The notes beneath the pieces were generated by a model. The model saw nothing but the letters and a program-made list of their open reading frames with translations, was not told where the DNA came from and did no database searches. 64,000 nucleotides of DNA from Eopsaltria australis. Taxonomy: Eukaryota; Chordata; Aves; Passeriformes; Petroicidae. Of the stretch, positions 13,601 through 25,147 are shown in pieces. The position numbers and the translations under genes were made by a program. Position 1 is the first letter of the stretch. Each line of letters starts with the position of its first letter. Location: contig JAVTVJ010000858.1 of the NCBI GenBank assembly GCA_034509425.1, positions 558,001-622,000 on the forward strand, written 5' to 3'.

Positions 13601-14981
13601 TTAACTAATAACATTTAGTTTGATAAGATCAGAAACATTTTATATTTTATACATTCCTTATACATACCTTTATGCAGACAAAGAGTACTGAAATATCTAC
13701 TCTGTTGACTGTTTTTGGCATAATGTAAAAACATTTAATTAATTATTTCTTTGGATTGCTATTTACCTGTGAGGGATTACAGATGGTACAACTATCATTC
13801 AGCCTATTTATTATTCTCCCAAGCCTTTGTAGTGACTTTTGAAAACAAGACCACGGCATGAGTAAACAATTTCAAGTGCTCTTCTTATTTCAATTTAAAA
13901 TTTAACTGAACTTGTGTGTATGTGTCTAAAATGTTCTTTCCTTAAAAAACACAAAGTTGCTTTTCTTGTTTGTAGAATTTTCCATGAATGGGACCCAAAT
14001 GAGCATTTGGAATAATCAGTAATGGTAGTAAAATCAAAATCATATGCTTTGATCTTACTGAAACAGTAAGTTTCACAATTAAAAAAAAAAGAAATTAAAA
14101 TATTCATGGAATCATCACAGTTTTATACCCATCTGCATCAGTAGGGAATTTCTTATCCCAAGCTTTGTCTATTTTTTACTAAACAATGACCTATTAGCAT
14201 CATATAAATACTCAGAAGTCCCATATTCCAAAAGCTAGTAGTATAGAGCCTCTTGGATGACATGCTTTAATTAAATAAAATTCCACGGCTATTTTACCCT
14301 TTATTTTCTTGAAACTGAGTACATGTTTTGCAATGCCTACAGAGATATCACTAGGGATTTACTGCAGATAAAAATTCCTGGCAGCACATGCTGTATGGCA
14401 CCTCATGGTTAAGAGCTCCCACATGTATATCATGCACCCTGAAGAGTCAGAAGCCCAGGCACTGGCGGGGATGGATGTGGACAACAATCCTCCTGGAGGT
14501 ACCACTGTGACAGGGGTGGGCTAAACAGGAACCCAGGAAACCTTGTGGTCTAGATCCTAACAGCCCTTACTCACTCATTTTTTTTCCACAGCAAGGTCTG
14601 TGGATTACATGAGGGAGCAATCTGGTGCTCAAGGTTTCCTAATGCACAGAGGTTGCATTCAATCTGCTCATAAGTGGTGCCCCAGTGAGCACTCTTTGGC
14701 TGTGGCTACATGTATTTATATGTTCACACACGTGAGATCTGCCATGTATGGAGCTGTTGAGTCTGAGTTGTGAGGCAACAGGACTGAACAGCTACAGAAG
14801 AACCCAAGGATCCATGAAATATCCTAATTTATGTCTGGGGTAGTGTTCAGCCAACAGGAGACTCTCCTCAAAAAGGCTTTCTTACAAAAGCCCTTCAGTA
14901 TCTTCCTGCAGCACCCAAGAGCTTGCTGTGTTTGCTGAAAAAAAATGACAGTGTTATCTGTCTCTTGGATCTGCTCTTCAA

Positions 14982-15017
14982 TAGTCATTAATATTTATAT
15001 AGTCATTAATATATATA
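14982..15017. repeat. Two tandem 18-bp AT-rich units
   Basis: The unit TAGTCATTAATATTTATA is followed at once by a second copy with a single difference (TATATATA at its end). This is a short minisatellite-like duplication within otherwise unique sequence. Confidence 0.8.
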
Positions 15018-16031
15018 TAAAGTGTTTTAACCTACCATAAAGTAGATTAATCACAAGATCACAAACCACTTTACTGCAGAGAATTTTTAGTCTTTGGTAG
15101 GGGGATGAGAAGGACAGTGTTTCTGAGAAGTGCTGCTGAGGTTCCCCCTCATTGTCCTTCCAGGTGCTAGCTACCATCCCTTAGTACACTGTCACTCAAC
15201 ATAGAGCATCACTATCCCCTTAACCTACTCTTAGTTCTGACATAATGCCATGAAGTTGCCTTTATAAAGCTCAGCATCTCTCATCTAACAGAAGCAGCCT
15301 TTGTCACCAGTACTTCTGTTCAAACATATGTGGAGAGTATAAAAAAAGGAACAGACTCTCAAAAAGAAAAAATTGATAGCAGGAAAAGTTGAATGAGCTC
15401 ATTGCCTTCTCACATGTCGAGTTCTTTTTTTAACTCAAGTGTTTGAATCTCACATGTTCTACCTTTGTTTCTTGTCAAAGATTTGAAATAAGATATCCAG
15501 AGAAATTATCCAACCTGTGTAATACACTACCCGCTTACAGGTTTGGTTAGGTCTCTGTTTATCTATGTTTTTTGTTTGTTCTGGAGTTTTTGTTAGGTTG
15601 ATTGATTGGGTTCTTGCTATACTTCTCTATGTTTTGTTGCTATGTGTGCTTAAAATTTTGTGGAAATCTTTAGCTGAAGAATTGCATATGTTTGCTGTTA
15701 GAGTGAAAGGCTACTTCCTTCCTTCTGTGTCACACCTTCAGAGCAGTATTTGCACTAGCCAGAAATATCACCACATCATGCCTCCTCCCTTTTTACTTTT
15801 TTTCTAAATTGATGGGTTGTAAACGCCACCATTTAGGGCAGAAGCACAGAGGGATCACTAACAGGTACACACAGATCAGGACTGGATTTCTCATATCCTT
15901 ACAGCCTCACCTGTACACATTCAATGCACCACAGGAGTTCATAAGGCCTTTCTGCTCACATTTGTATGAAAGACAAGAGGCCACGGACACAAGTAGCAAC
16001 AAAAGAAATTCCAACCAGCCATAAGGATAAA
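15018..16031. other. Unique-looking non-coding sequence
   Basis: AT-rich sequence with no recognised gene. Its right end abuts a degenerate CR1 fragment, so 15809-16031 may include older, unrecognisable CR1 sequence. I see nothing else to annotate. Confidence 0.5.
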
Positions 16032-16190
16032 GCATTTCACGGTAAGAATGGTTCAGCACTGGTACCAGCTACCCACAGAAGCTGCAGAAACTCTCTTCCT
16101 TGAGGTTTAAATAACTATAAAAGCCCTAAACAGAGAGCTCTGATTGAAGTAGGCCTTGCTCTTGAACAATAGGTTGAACTGGAACCTTCC
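16032..16190 (+). mobile_element. Degenerate CR1 LINE 3' end
   Basis: The order of motifs matches the 3' end of avian CR1. A TTTCACGGTAAGAATGGTT segment is followed by a GCACTGG...CAGCTACCCACAGAAGCTG block, then a CCTTGAGG... segment, and a terminal GAACTGGAACCTTCC like the usual end of the CR1 3' region. The sense strand is plus. The 5' part is missing, which is usual for CR1. Many substitutions indicate an old copy. The identification rests on recalled consensus, not an alignment. Confidence 0.65.
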
Positions 16191-16891
16191 TTTCCCACTT
16201 GAATTACTGTGAATCCCTATGGTTTCAGAATCAGTCTGTGCTGGTGGATTGCAGAAATAAAGCAGGAGTGCAAGCACTAAGAACATGTTAAGTTTGCTCA
16301 AGACTTGCCACCTGCTACTGTAGGAAGGATGGGAGGTAATATTGCAAAAGACACTCTGGACTGGCAAGACTTTAGGGTGGGGGAAGGTGAAGGGAGAGAA
16401 GGGTAAAGCAAATAATCTTTGCCTAAGTGGGGTATCAGACCCTAGCATGGGGGAAGCAAGGCAGGAACCAGCAGGCACACTAGTTACATATAAACTGATT
16501 CCACCTCAAGGCCTCTGGACATGAATGAGAGATTGGTGCTTTTTCACAGAGTTAAGAATGAAAATGCAAGCTACCAATCACAGAGAAAACATTGGAAGCA
16601 TAGCAAGACAACATCTTTTTAACTAAAGCCCAGAATAAATACAGAATTGTAGAGTATGTTTTTAAAAAAAGAAAATGTATTTCAAGAAAAAGTTCAAATG
16701 TGTGGGGACAAAAGCAAACACCAAAGATTTAAAGAAATAGGAATTTTTTGCAACCACATTTTTGGTAAGGAAAACTTCAGAAGGGAAAGAAAACAGCAGT
16801 GAACACAATGAGGCAAGTGTGTAGTATGCTTTCACCACAAAGACTCTCAGACTAAGAAAGCTGATATAAATAAGAACATAGACTTACAGGC
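16191..16891. other. Unique-looking spacer between CR1 fragments
   Basis: No gene recognised. A 123-codon frame on the minus strand (16107-16478) overlaps the CR1 fragment and has a hydrophobic stretch in its middle, but it resembles no known family and is best taken as chance. The rest is A-rich sequence without identifiable features. Confidence 0.5.
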
Positions 16892-17135
16892 TTATAGAAT
16901 GGATTGGGCTGTAAGGGACCTTAAAGATAATTTAATTCCAGCATCCCTGCCATGAGCAGAGAACCTTGCACTTTATCATGTTACTCAAGGCTCCATGTAA
17001 TCTGGCCTTGAATGCATGTCCAGGAATGGGTCATCCGCAATTTCTCTGGACATCCCTTTCCAGTGCCTCACCACTCGCACAGTAAAGAATTTTTCCTAAT
17101 ATCCAATCTAAATCTACACTCTTTCAAGCCATTGA
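16892..17135 (-). mobile_element. CR1 LINE 3' end, minus strand
   Basis: On the plus strand this begins TATAGAATGGATTGGGCTG, then AAGGGACCTTAAAGAT, CCATGAGCAGAG, TGGCCTTGAATG, a TTTCTCTGGACATC block, CCAGTGCCTCACCACT and CACAGTAAAGAATTTTTCC. That is the reverse complement of the well-known avian CR1 3' end. The element therefore runs on the minus strand, with its 3' terminus at the left. It is truncated after the segment corresponding to ACACTCTTTCAAGCCATT. Identity to the consensus looks moderate and no open frame survives. Confidence 0.9.
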
Positions 17136-18036
17136 GATGAGTGACAAAGAGGAAAAAAGTCAGCTTGAATCAGGGAAACAAGAGGCTATTTATATGGACT
17201 ACATGTTTGAATTGGATTGGGCGGGAGTGAAACCATCCCAGGGCACAATCTGTGACTGGGTGAGGTTCCAGATGATTTGAAGAGAGCAAATGAATTTAAA
17301 AAATGGGATAGGAGCAGTTAGGACACTGGTGACTAGCCAACTTAATATATTTTTTTTGGAAAATGTTAAAATAAAAAGTTGATCCATTATAAACATCCCA
17401 AGGGCAACACAGAAATAAATAACAAGTAGTTCAGATTTGTCAAAAAAAAAAACCCCAAAAAACCAACTAAAACCCAAACAACAACAAAAACCAAAAAACC
17501 CCCAAAATCTCATTTTTACCTATAACAAAAATAACAGTTTTTGACAATAGGAAAGATACATTAACTCAGGGAGGATCTGTCTGAACCACCTACATTAGTA
17601 AAAATGTTTAGACTCACGATTTGTTAGGTAAAGGCTAGTTTGAATTTGAAAGCCCAGAGTGTATTTATCATGGATTTACCATCACACTGTGCAGTTATGT
17701 ATGAGACAGGATTTCAAGGGGGTCTTTCTGGGATTTAAGATTAACCAGTGTTTCAGTTATTTTTGTGTTGAGGATTCACATTTGACAGCAGTTTCTGACA
17801 AGTGGATTTTTGAGAGTAAGTTACAAAATGCTATGCAATAAGAAAAATTGGGAAGTGAATGGTAGGCTGCAGATTTCCAGACAAGGTATTTGGGTATTTG
17901 TTCTTAGCAGGAGGAAGAAAAAGCTTCCAAATTTACTGTCATATTCAAATGAAGTTTCATATTTGACGTGAAGGGATTAATCCTTTCACTTCATGGGCTG
18001 CAGGCAAGTTCTCAAGTGTTTCCCAAGAGAAATGTA
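17136..18036. other. Spacer with an A/C-rich tract
   Basis: No gene recognised. It contains the A/C-rich tract at 17441-17506, and otherwise AT-rich unique sequence between two CR1 fragments of opposite orientation. Confidence 0.5.
17441..17506. repeat. A/C-rich low-complexity tract
   Basis: A run of A with C clusters (AAAAACCCC, AACCAACT, ACAACAACAA, AACCCCC) with almost no G or T. Its composition matches the tract at 9238-9282. The complement gives a misleading 104-codon frame rich in Phe, Gly and Trp. Confidence 0.8.
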
Positions 18037-18462
18037 GATCAAGTGGAGAATGCAGAGAAGAGCTACAAGCAGATCAGAGGTCTAGAGATTATGACCTGTG
18101 AGGAAAGAATTGCATTTGTTTATTCTTACAAAAGAATAAAGACTATGGGGAGACATGATAACAGCCTTTAAAAATGCCAAAGAATATGGCAAAAGGGGAG
18201 GTAAAATATTCTACTGTGGATAGAGCAAACAAATAGATAGAGCTGGTCTTAAACTATGAGCTGGTACATTTGAGATAGACACCAAGACTTATTTTGTAAT
18301 GGTGAAGATGGCTAGGAACAGGAACTGGTTATCTCAGGAGTTTGCCAAATATCTCTGTCAACAACTATAAGAATAGAATCAGGGATGCTTTATGACTGTG
18401 TGAGGAATGGTTTAGAAATAGCTGATCCTGGGTTGGAACAGAAAGGTGACTTCTTAAAATCT
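18037..18462 (+). mobile_element. Ancient CR1 LINE 3' region, plus strand
   Basis: The series of blocks follows the CR1 C-terminal and 3' region. GAGAAGAGCTACAAG comes first, then GGTCTAGAGATTATGACC, TGTGAGGAAAGAATTG and GGGGAGACATGATAACAGCC, which is highly diagnostic of older CR1 subfamilies. A stretch like the end of ORF2 and the 3' UTR follows, ending near GGTTGGAACAGAAAGGTGAC. Reading frames are broken throughout. Divergence is greater than in the copy at the right edge, so this is an older insertion. Confidence 0.8.
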
Positions 18463-18506
18463 TCTTCATCCCTCTTTTCACACCTTTGCTTTTTCCTGCT
18501 GTATGA

Positions 18507-18545
18507 GAATCATAGAATGATACAATTGACAAACATCTCCAACAG
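18507..18545 (-). mobile_element. Possible short CR1 3' tip
   Basis: AATCATAGAATGATACAATT followed by AAACATCTCCAACA looks like the terminal 40 bases of a CR1 read in antisense. It lies 45 bp from the plus-strand CR1 end at 18462, giving a tail-to-tail pair. The match is short and could be chance. Confidence 0.35.
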
Positions 18546-20007
18546 ACACCTTGATTTGTAAAACAGTAACAGCAGGGAAAAAGGGCACCATGATTATTTG
18601 TTTGAAGCCAGAGTCTCTAAAAAAATTAAATGCAAAAAATTGCTTAAATGAAATTGCTTAAAATATTGGGATATCTTTTAAGGAATGATCTCTCCCTGAG
18701 TGAGTCCTCAAACCCTTGTAATCATGAGATATCTCATAGGACACAAGGTATACCCTAAATTTGTGAACAGGTATCACATTCTGTAGAGCCAAGAGTATGG
18801 GCTTTTATAGAGGACACAGTTCATGCACTTTATTGTAAGTCAGGTATCAGAAAAAAGATCTGGCCAATTTGTCCTTGTACATGATGCTTCGTTGCTCTGA
18901 ATGTCTTTTTACCCCACTTATTAACAGGTGTAAAAATAATCAGGGTCTCCAAACTCTGTGCCATGTGCTGAAAGGTGGAAGTACATCTCTCACCTCTGAT
19001 GAGGAGAAAGAAGACATTGCTTAGAAGTTGTGTAGTCTTTGGTTTGAGAAAAGAGTACAACTCCAGTCACCTTCCTGCCACGGTAGAAGGTTATCCTTTA
19101 AACACTGTTAAAATGCCAAAGGGTAATGTTAAAAATAAATAACTTCAAATTTAAAGCTAAGCACAATGGGTAACAAACAGTTAACGAGTCCACTTAACAG
19201 GGTCTTCTCTACCATAGAAAAATATCCTTCATGCCTCTGCCAAACTACTAAAATTGTAATTTAAAATCAAATACCCAACTGCTTGCTGGGTTCTCTTTAA
19301 CCCCTGTATTATGGCTTTTCCTGAGCCCACTTGTGTGCATACAGATAAGCATATCTTGCAAACTCTTGCAGAATCATGGCCACTGTAGAAAGATGATTTT
19401 TAGAAGTAGCATAGATATAATAATGGTTTAGATAGAAGAAGTTGATAATAAGTATTTTGTTAGCACAAAAACCCCTGTCAGCCCTGCAAACATTTTCTGG
19501 GTCAGTAATTCACTGCTACAAACTGTGGTCTGTGGTTTTTGCTGAATTTTTTTAAACTGTGTAAAGGCCTTATTTTGCAGGCAAGAGGGATTAGGGTCAT
19601 CCTGTTTCCTTCTGTCAGGTTTTAAAGTGTAAGGCACCTCAGTAGATCTTTTAGACAAAAAAAAAAAAAAAAAATCAATGTCATAGAAATAAAGCCTGTT
19701 GTTTTAACAATGGATATCTGTGGGTTTGTTCTGCTGTAGTGGAGTCATTGCTGGCAACAGTAAATTGGTGCTTTCAATCCCTCCCCCAACCAGAATTTTG
19801 GTTGGAAAATTTGAGTTACAATTAGTTTAAATAGCAGCTGGTTAGAGACTTATGGACAGAAGAGCTGTATCTTTGTCCTGGCCTGAGAGGACAGGGGATT
19901 CCCCTAAAGGGATTCCCCAAAGGCGGATCTTGTTGAAGCCAAATGGAAACCTCATGGACACCAAGGAAAGAAGGTCAAACTTTAAAAATAAACAGATTTT
20001 ACCATAC
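18546..20007. other. Unique-looking non-coding sequence
   Basis: AT-rich sequence without a recognised gene. An 18-base A run lies at 19657-19674. Around 19850-19960 composition is slightly more GC-rich, with repeated GGGATTCCCC-like words (near 19890-19920), but no identifiable element. Confidence 0.5.
19657..19674. repeat. Poly(A) run of 18
   Basis: Eighteen consecutive A. No target-site duplication or recognisable retroposed body was found upstream on the plus strand, so it is called a homopolymer rather than a retroposon tail. Confidence 0.9.
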
Positions 20008-20185
20008 TTTGTTTGTTTGGTTGGTTGGTTTTTGTTTGGTTTATGTTCCTGTTTTTTGGTTGGTTGGTTGGTTTTGGGTATTGTTGTTGCTAGGTTTGTT
20101 GTTTTGGAGGGGTTTTTTTGGTTCTGTTTGGTTGGTTGGTTTTTTGTGTGTGTGTGTGTTGTCTTTTGTTTGGTTTGTTGGTGGA
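20008..20185. repeat. T/G-rich low-complexity tract
   Basis: About 180 bases made almost only of T and G: GTTTGTTTGG, repeated GGTT units, TTGTTGTTG and a (TG) run near 20144-20160. At 20058-20071 four consecutive GG pairs are separated by TT (GGTTGGTTGGTTGG), a pattern that can form a two-tetrad G-quadruplex on the plus strand. Frames through it encode Trp/Val/Phe/Gly-rich peptides that are composition artefacts. Confidence 0.85.
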
Positions 20186-21589
20186 AGTTTTTAGATGAAT
20201 GGGATTATTGTGGGAAAGACTATGTAGGTTCAAGGAATTAGAGAGACCATACTTCTGAGGAAAACTCCTTAAGTATTTTAAGAAATTAACTTTTTTCCCA
20301 AGTTTTCCTTAAAAGAAAATGAAATAAAGAATAGCTACATAATTTTTGACTGGTATATGATCACCCCTTTTGAAGACCTGTTCCTAGGTGAGCAGACAGG
20401 TGAAGGTTTGCTGGGAGTAGGAGGGACTTAAAGAAAAATTCAGTTATCTTCTTAGTAAGACCATACCAGGAAAATGTAGCTTTTATTCTGGAGTACTACT
20501 CTGAGCCCTAGAGCTCTGTCTAGTTCTCCCAACAGTCCAGCTCTCTCCCTGCATGGAGCATGACCTATTGCTATTACAGGAGAAGAGTTCAGCTCTTCTA
20601 GTAGCTTAAGTCTAGAGGTCCTCCTCCAGACTGCAGCACATTAACCAAGATAATGTTTGTCTCATACAAAAATTCTGGTAAATTCCGACTGTAATGCCAA
20701 GATTCCAGAAAACTTCTCACAGCAATGAGTTGCAAGCAGCAGCCATCAGTCTCCTCCAACAAAACTGCTCTGGTGGTAATTGTCACTACTTTCAAGTGAG
20801 GGTCTGCTAATCTGAACATTTCTTTGCAACACAGAGTGATGTGGTGACGTGCTGCAAACACAGGAGGCAGGCACTTCATTTTTTATCCCCTTCCTTTCCA
20901 AGACTCTGACCAGTGCTTGAAGAAGGCACGAGGCCCTTTTAACAAGCTAACATTTTATAATGTGACATTGTTAATCTTCAAAGTAAAACCTTGCTAAACA
21001 CTGCATCAGCTACTCTGAAAAATGTTTATTTCTGGGGTTCAAACACTTTGCAGGTGGGTGTTTACACACATGAAGTGAATCAAGACCAAAGCAGAAGCAG
21101 AAAGACAGTGCTTCACAAATCATCTTCATGTATAGAAATGTTTTGCTCTTCTAAAGTTTCTCCCTTCTGAGTATCTCAGACCATTTTATAAACAACTCAG
21201 CTCCTGCACTGGTTAGGCATTCACATTAGGCTGGGTAAGTACTGAGCTAGAAGAAATAAATATTCTACAACACTGACTAAGTAAATGCATTAGAGATGGA
21301 AACACTCTGCTAAGAGGCTGGTAAGCCATCTAGTTTGCTGCCTTGTTCTGAAAACATGTATTCTTCAAATGTGGTATAGTTTCTAATCTCAGTTTATTGT
21401 GATTTTCCACAGCTCTGTCAGTAACTGCTCCATTTTATCACTGGGTGATACCCTCAAATTTTTTTGTGTCACAGATTCTTACTAAAACACTTTGTAGAAG
21501 TCAGTCTCTGCTCAAGTATACCTTTTCTGTTGTCAGAAGCTAGACACCCCATGCTTTGTCACTGAGCTGCCCTTGAAGAAAATACTTTT
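20186..21589. other. Unique-looking non-coding sequence
   Basis: No recognised gene or repeat. A 93-codon minus-strand frame at 20598-20879 has no recognisable domain and no supporting splice or start signals. Confidence 0.5.
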
Positions 21590-21870
21590 GTGACCAGCTG
21601 ATCAGGCTATTTCTTCATTATCATATCAATTCTAATGTCATGGATAAATAAATGAAAGATCAAAGAAAAAGCTGTTTCAGAACAAAAAGGGGAGGTGTAT
21701 CTTTCTATTCGAGTAATGACTTATTAATTGAAGAGATTATCAATGGGCACCTTGAACTTCAGCCTACTGCTGACGTTTTCCCACATCTGTGTAATTGCGA
21801 TAAGACAGCACACAGCTATCTTTGCATGGTAATTTTTCAATAACGAGACACTTGTCATGAACTGCGGATC
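21590..21870. promoter_or_regulatory. Candidate conserved non-coding element
   Basis: This block has the texture of vertebrate conserved non-coding elements: moderate complexity, no simple repeats, several intact CpGs in a CpG-poor region (TATTCGAG, CTGACGTT, TTGCGATAAG, AACGAGAC) and dense homeodomain- and POU-like words (TTATTAATTG, GTGTAATTGC, TTTGCATGGTAAT). A 63-codon frame (21652-21843) crosses it but is unrecognised. Conservation cannot be seen from one sequence, so this is inference. Confidence 0.25.
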
Positions 21871-23783
21871 TGAATACTTAAGCTATACCACACTGCATGA
21901 GTTATTATGTCTTGCTTAACACAGCAAATCAAATTCATCTGGAAGTTATCTGGTGTTCATAGGCAAAACATTTTCATTAGGTTTCTTGGCAGATGTTAAA
22001 GAGCAGTTCTAGAAAATGAAGAAGTTTGACTTATCTGATCATTGTGTTATACATGGAAAATGCAGTTTAATGTACAGACTATGGAGTTTAATCCATGTAA
22101 ACCCCATAAACATTGAAATTAGTCAGTCAAATACAATGTCTTTAGTTAGCTCAATGAGAACGAGACATTATCTAGTGCTGTTACTTAATTCTTTGTAAAG
22201 AGTGGCAATTTGAAATATATCTGGTGAAAGGATATTACTGTGACATGGAAAGATTAACAACGTGTCATCTGATACTTCTGCTATTACAGAAAAAATATTC
22301 CCCTGTATTTTCACATCTCCCCTGGGTCTAAGAAAAAGCTTCTTTCCCCAACAGATTTCTAAGAGCTGGACAAGGCAATCATTCTGGCTGGGTTGTATAA
22401 GCATTCTGCCTATCAGCTACAATGAGACAGCAGATAATGACTAGAAAGGAAAGCTAATACTCATTTTAATTTTCTTTCTTAACAGTATGTATGTTAAGAA
22501 AATTATCAAGATGCAAAATGAACAAAAAAGATTTCTGCTAGAAAAGCGTCATGGAAGGTTTTGTTCTAGGAAACCATTATTTTCTGTCATCCCAACTATC
22601 AATCTGAATTCTCTTTGTTTTGGAAACATCAGTTCCAAGTACCCTGGAAGAAATTCTTGGCAATAACTGTTATTAAGAACATATTAGCTAGCAGTAATGT
22701 CAGTTCTTCTGATTTTACAAATTAAAAAGTAAAAGGCAAAACCAAAACCAAAAAGAGTTTCCATTTGAAATAGATATCTCCCAACCACTGAAGTAAAATT
22801 ACTTGGAGCTGCAACGATAAGAATTTTTTGTTGTAGACACCATAAACACAATTTTTTTGTTTCTCTTAAGAACACCATGTGCTAAAGCAGCAGAAGTTAT
22901 GTCAATGATGATAACTTTCCTTTTTTCAGTCCCATAGCAAAACACAGAAACATTCTGTTTCATGATTTCAACCACAGGGGCACAAAGGCTAACAGATTTT
23001 TTCCCACAAACAGCTCTTGCAAGAAAATTTTAATCTCTGATGATAAATTAGTGTTTTGATGATTAGCACATGGTTTTCAGACTGATTGCCTTCTACTTAG
23101 TTTTCTGGCTTGCTGATGTGCAGGACTTGTCTTGTGAGATAACTGGATGTATGTCTGGCTAGTGAAAAACTGACCGTCAGGAAAATAATTTAATGTTGAA
23201 ATTATCATATTGAGGATCATATCTTGCACCCTACTTGCTCTTTTTTTCCTCCATGGATCACTCTTTGAACCCCTTTTTTATTTAAGAAGAAGAAATTGCC
23301 CATTTACCATACGGGATGTGCTGTGCTGAGCCCATATGACACCTACTGAGCATGCAGGAAGCCCTTGCCCAGCACAGGTTAAGGACTAACTGTACCAAGG
23401 GATTCAATGTCAGGCAAGAAAGAGTATTTGAGTAAGGGGGTGGCAAGAAAACACCGTGGTTTTGTGATCGTCTAGAAAAAACTACCTGGTCAAAACAAGA
23501 GTGAAGTTACTCAAATGCCCACATTTCTCTCCTACGCTATTTTCAGAGGGACTCTCTCTTCCTGGTGGCTCTGTGCTTCTGGCAGACTTTCAGGCACAGA
23601 CAGGCTAAGCACATATTTGATCTTTGCACCCATTGAATAAGAGTGACAGGATCTCCTGAACATATATGGACTCAGGAATACCCAATGGTGATCAGGAATG
23701 TTCCACAGCATTACAGATGAAATCAGAGTAAATGTTATTTAGAACTACAAAATCTCAGCTAATTTAAGCTATATCCTTATTTG
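21871..23783. other. Unique-looking non-coding sequence
   Basis: AT-rich sequence lacking recognisable genes or large repeats, ending at the target site of the LTR insertion at 23789. I see no other features. Confidence 0.5.
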
Positions 23784-23788
23784 ACTGC
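23784..23788. repeat. Left target-site duplication of LTR
   Basis: ACTGC directly precedes the terminal TG of the LTR and recurs directly after its terminal CA (25468-25472). A 5-bp duplication is typical of ERVL- or ERV1-type integration. Confidence 0.8.
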
Positions 23789-23927
23789 TGTTAGGGTTTA
23801 AAGGTTTGGGGATCAAAATTAGGTATGAAGATTAATTTTTGTAGTCTAGATTATTTGATTTTGTTGTGAGATAAGGATTAATAGTAGGCAAAAGCAGGCT
23901 TATACTTTAAGGAATACAAAAAGGAAT

Positions 23928-23933
23928 TTTATT
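23928..23933 (-). terminator. LTR polyadenylation signal
   Basis: TTTATT on the plus strand is AATAAA on the minus strand. It sits 140 bp before the end of the LTR, where the end of R is expected. This fixes the likely orientation of the element. Confidence 0.6.
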
Positions 23934-24940
23934 AACAGACTTAAAATAGAATAATAATCAGGCATCAACACCAAACCTCTTAGAACATTCTTTTCCCCTC
24001 CCCACCTTTCTTATTTTCTTTCTTGCTGACTATACAAAAGGTAACACTTTAACTTATAGTTAATTCACCACCTCTGGAACAAAACAGTTTTCTTAATTTA
24101 TGTAGAGAGAGAAGCTTTCTTTTGTTTTATCATGTTGACTCCTATGGGAAACACAGTTTCTATGGTTATTAGCTTTTTAGTAAGCAATTCTCTCTTTGAA
24201 GGGAGGCATTTGCTTTTCCAGACCCCTTCCCATTTCAGTGGCTTTCTCAGGGCCACACCAATGGACATATGATGGTCATTGAGGTGTTCTTTTTAGAACA
24301 AATGTTTCTATTACAGTGACAACGACATCCCCTTACTTTATCATCAGCAACACAAGTCTTCTTCTACTGTTTTCCTGGGGCGAGGAAAGAAAAATCTTAA
24401 TACACAAAAGTCTCAGTCTACTGCTTATAACTTAGAACATTACATTCCCTTTTTCTCACCTCTTTTAGACCATTATTCATATATTACAGGGTGTATTACA
24501 GCTAACTTTATTAACATGTTTTTACAAAAGAACTTTCAGCAGTAAAGCACTCTTCATCTCTTCCTTCTTTGAAAAATAAGCTTAGTTATAGTCATTAACC
24601 TAAAGTCTCTATATTGTACCTTTTGTAAGTGCCTTTATTTTTATGCTCTTTCTGTGTGAGAAGGAGAAACGAATGTTTTCAAAGTCTCATTCTGATATTA
24701 GAAAGAAACAGTTAATTTGTCTTTCAGCTGGGTGTTGGTCATGTGGCTTTCGCCCGCGTGGTTTGAGTGTTGTTATGTCCGTGCCTGAACTGAAGGAAAA
24801 GAACCCGTCCATGCCAGCTCCCATCTAAGCCGCGTTTGAATCGTAGGAGCCCAACAGGACGGCGTCCGTGCTGCAGGGGGCTGGTTTAAGCCCCTTTCCA
24901 TGCCGGAGTGTGCGTGGGGGCCGCCTGGCAGGAGCTGCAC

Positions 24941-25092
24941 CCGAGCTGCGGGAGGGGCTCAATCTGAGTCTTTTCTCCCTCCCGTGCTGAGTTGCAAGGA
25001 GTAAACGAAGCCGCAGCCGAGCTGCAGGAGGGGCTCAGTCTGAGCTCCCTCTGTCTCTCTCCCGTGCTGAGTTTGCTGCAGGGCTAACCAGG
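24941..25092. repeat. 76-bp tandem repeat inside the LTR
   Basis: The segment CCGAGCTGCGGGAGGGGCTC...CTCCCGTGCTGAGTT at 24941 recurs at 25017 with small substitutions and indels, including a CTCTGTCTCT insertion. The period is 76 bp. Such direct repeats in retroviral U3 regions often act as enhancers; that function is inferred here. Confidence 0.8.
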
Positions 25093-25147
25093 CGGGGCCC
25101 TCCCGAGGTCCACGGGCCCAACCCCAAACCCTCTTCTTGCTGGGCGG
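25091..25147. promoter_or_regulatory. GC boxes in LTR U3
   Basis: GGCGGGGCCC at 25091-25100 and GGGCGG at 25142-25147 match Sp1-type GC boxes. They lie in the CpG-rich U3 half of the LTR, next to the tandem repeat. No clear TATA box on the minus strand was found, so the LTR promoter may be of the GC-rich type. Confidence 0.4.

Larger units (their letters stand above)
7952..14981. other. Unique-looking non-coding sequence with simple repeats
   Basis: No recognised gene or large interspersed repeat. It contains an A/C-rich tract at 9238-9282, a GA/CT microsatellite pair at 10569-10631, an exon-like interval at 10275-10333 and a pyrimidine-rich stretch around 12610-12790. Open frames of up to 103 codons overlap on both strands and have no recognisable domains. 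Confidence 0.55.

Noticed and set aside
17199..17513. 104-codon minus-strand frame with hydrophobic start
   Set aside because: Its hydrophobic N-terminus is the complement of the A/C-rich tract.
19657..19674. Poly(A) run as the tail of a processed pseudogene
   Set aside because: No recognisable cDNA body precedes it and no target duplications flank it.
19852..20241. 129-codon frame rich in Trp, Val, Phe and Gly
   Set aside because: It is a translation of the T/G low-complexity tract.
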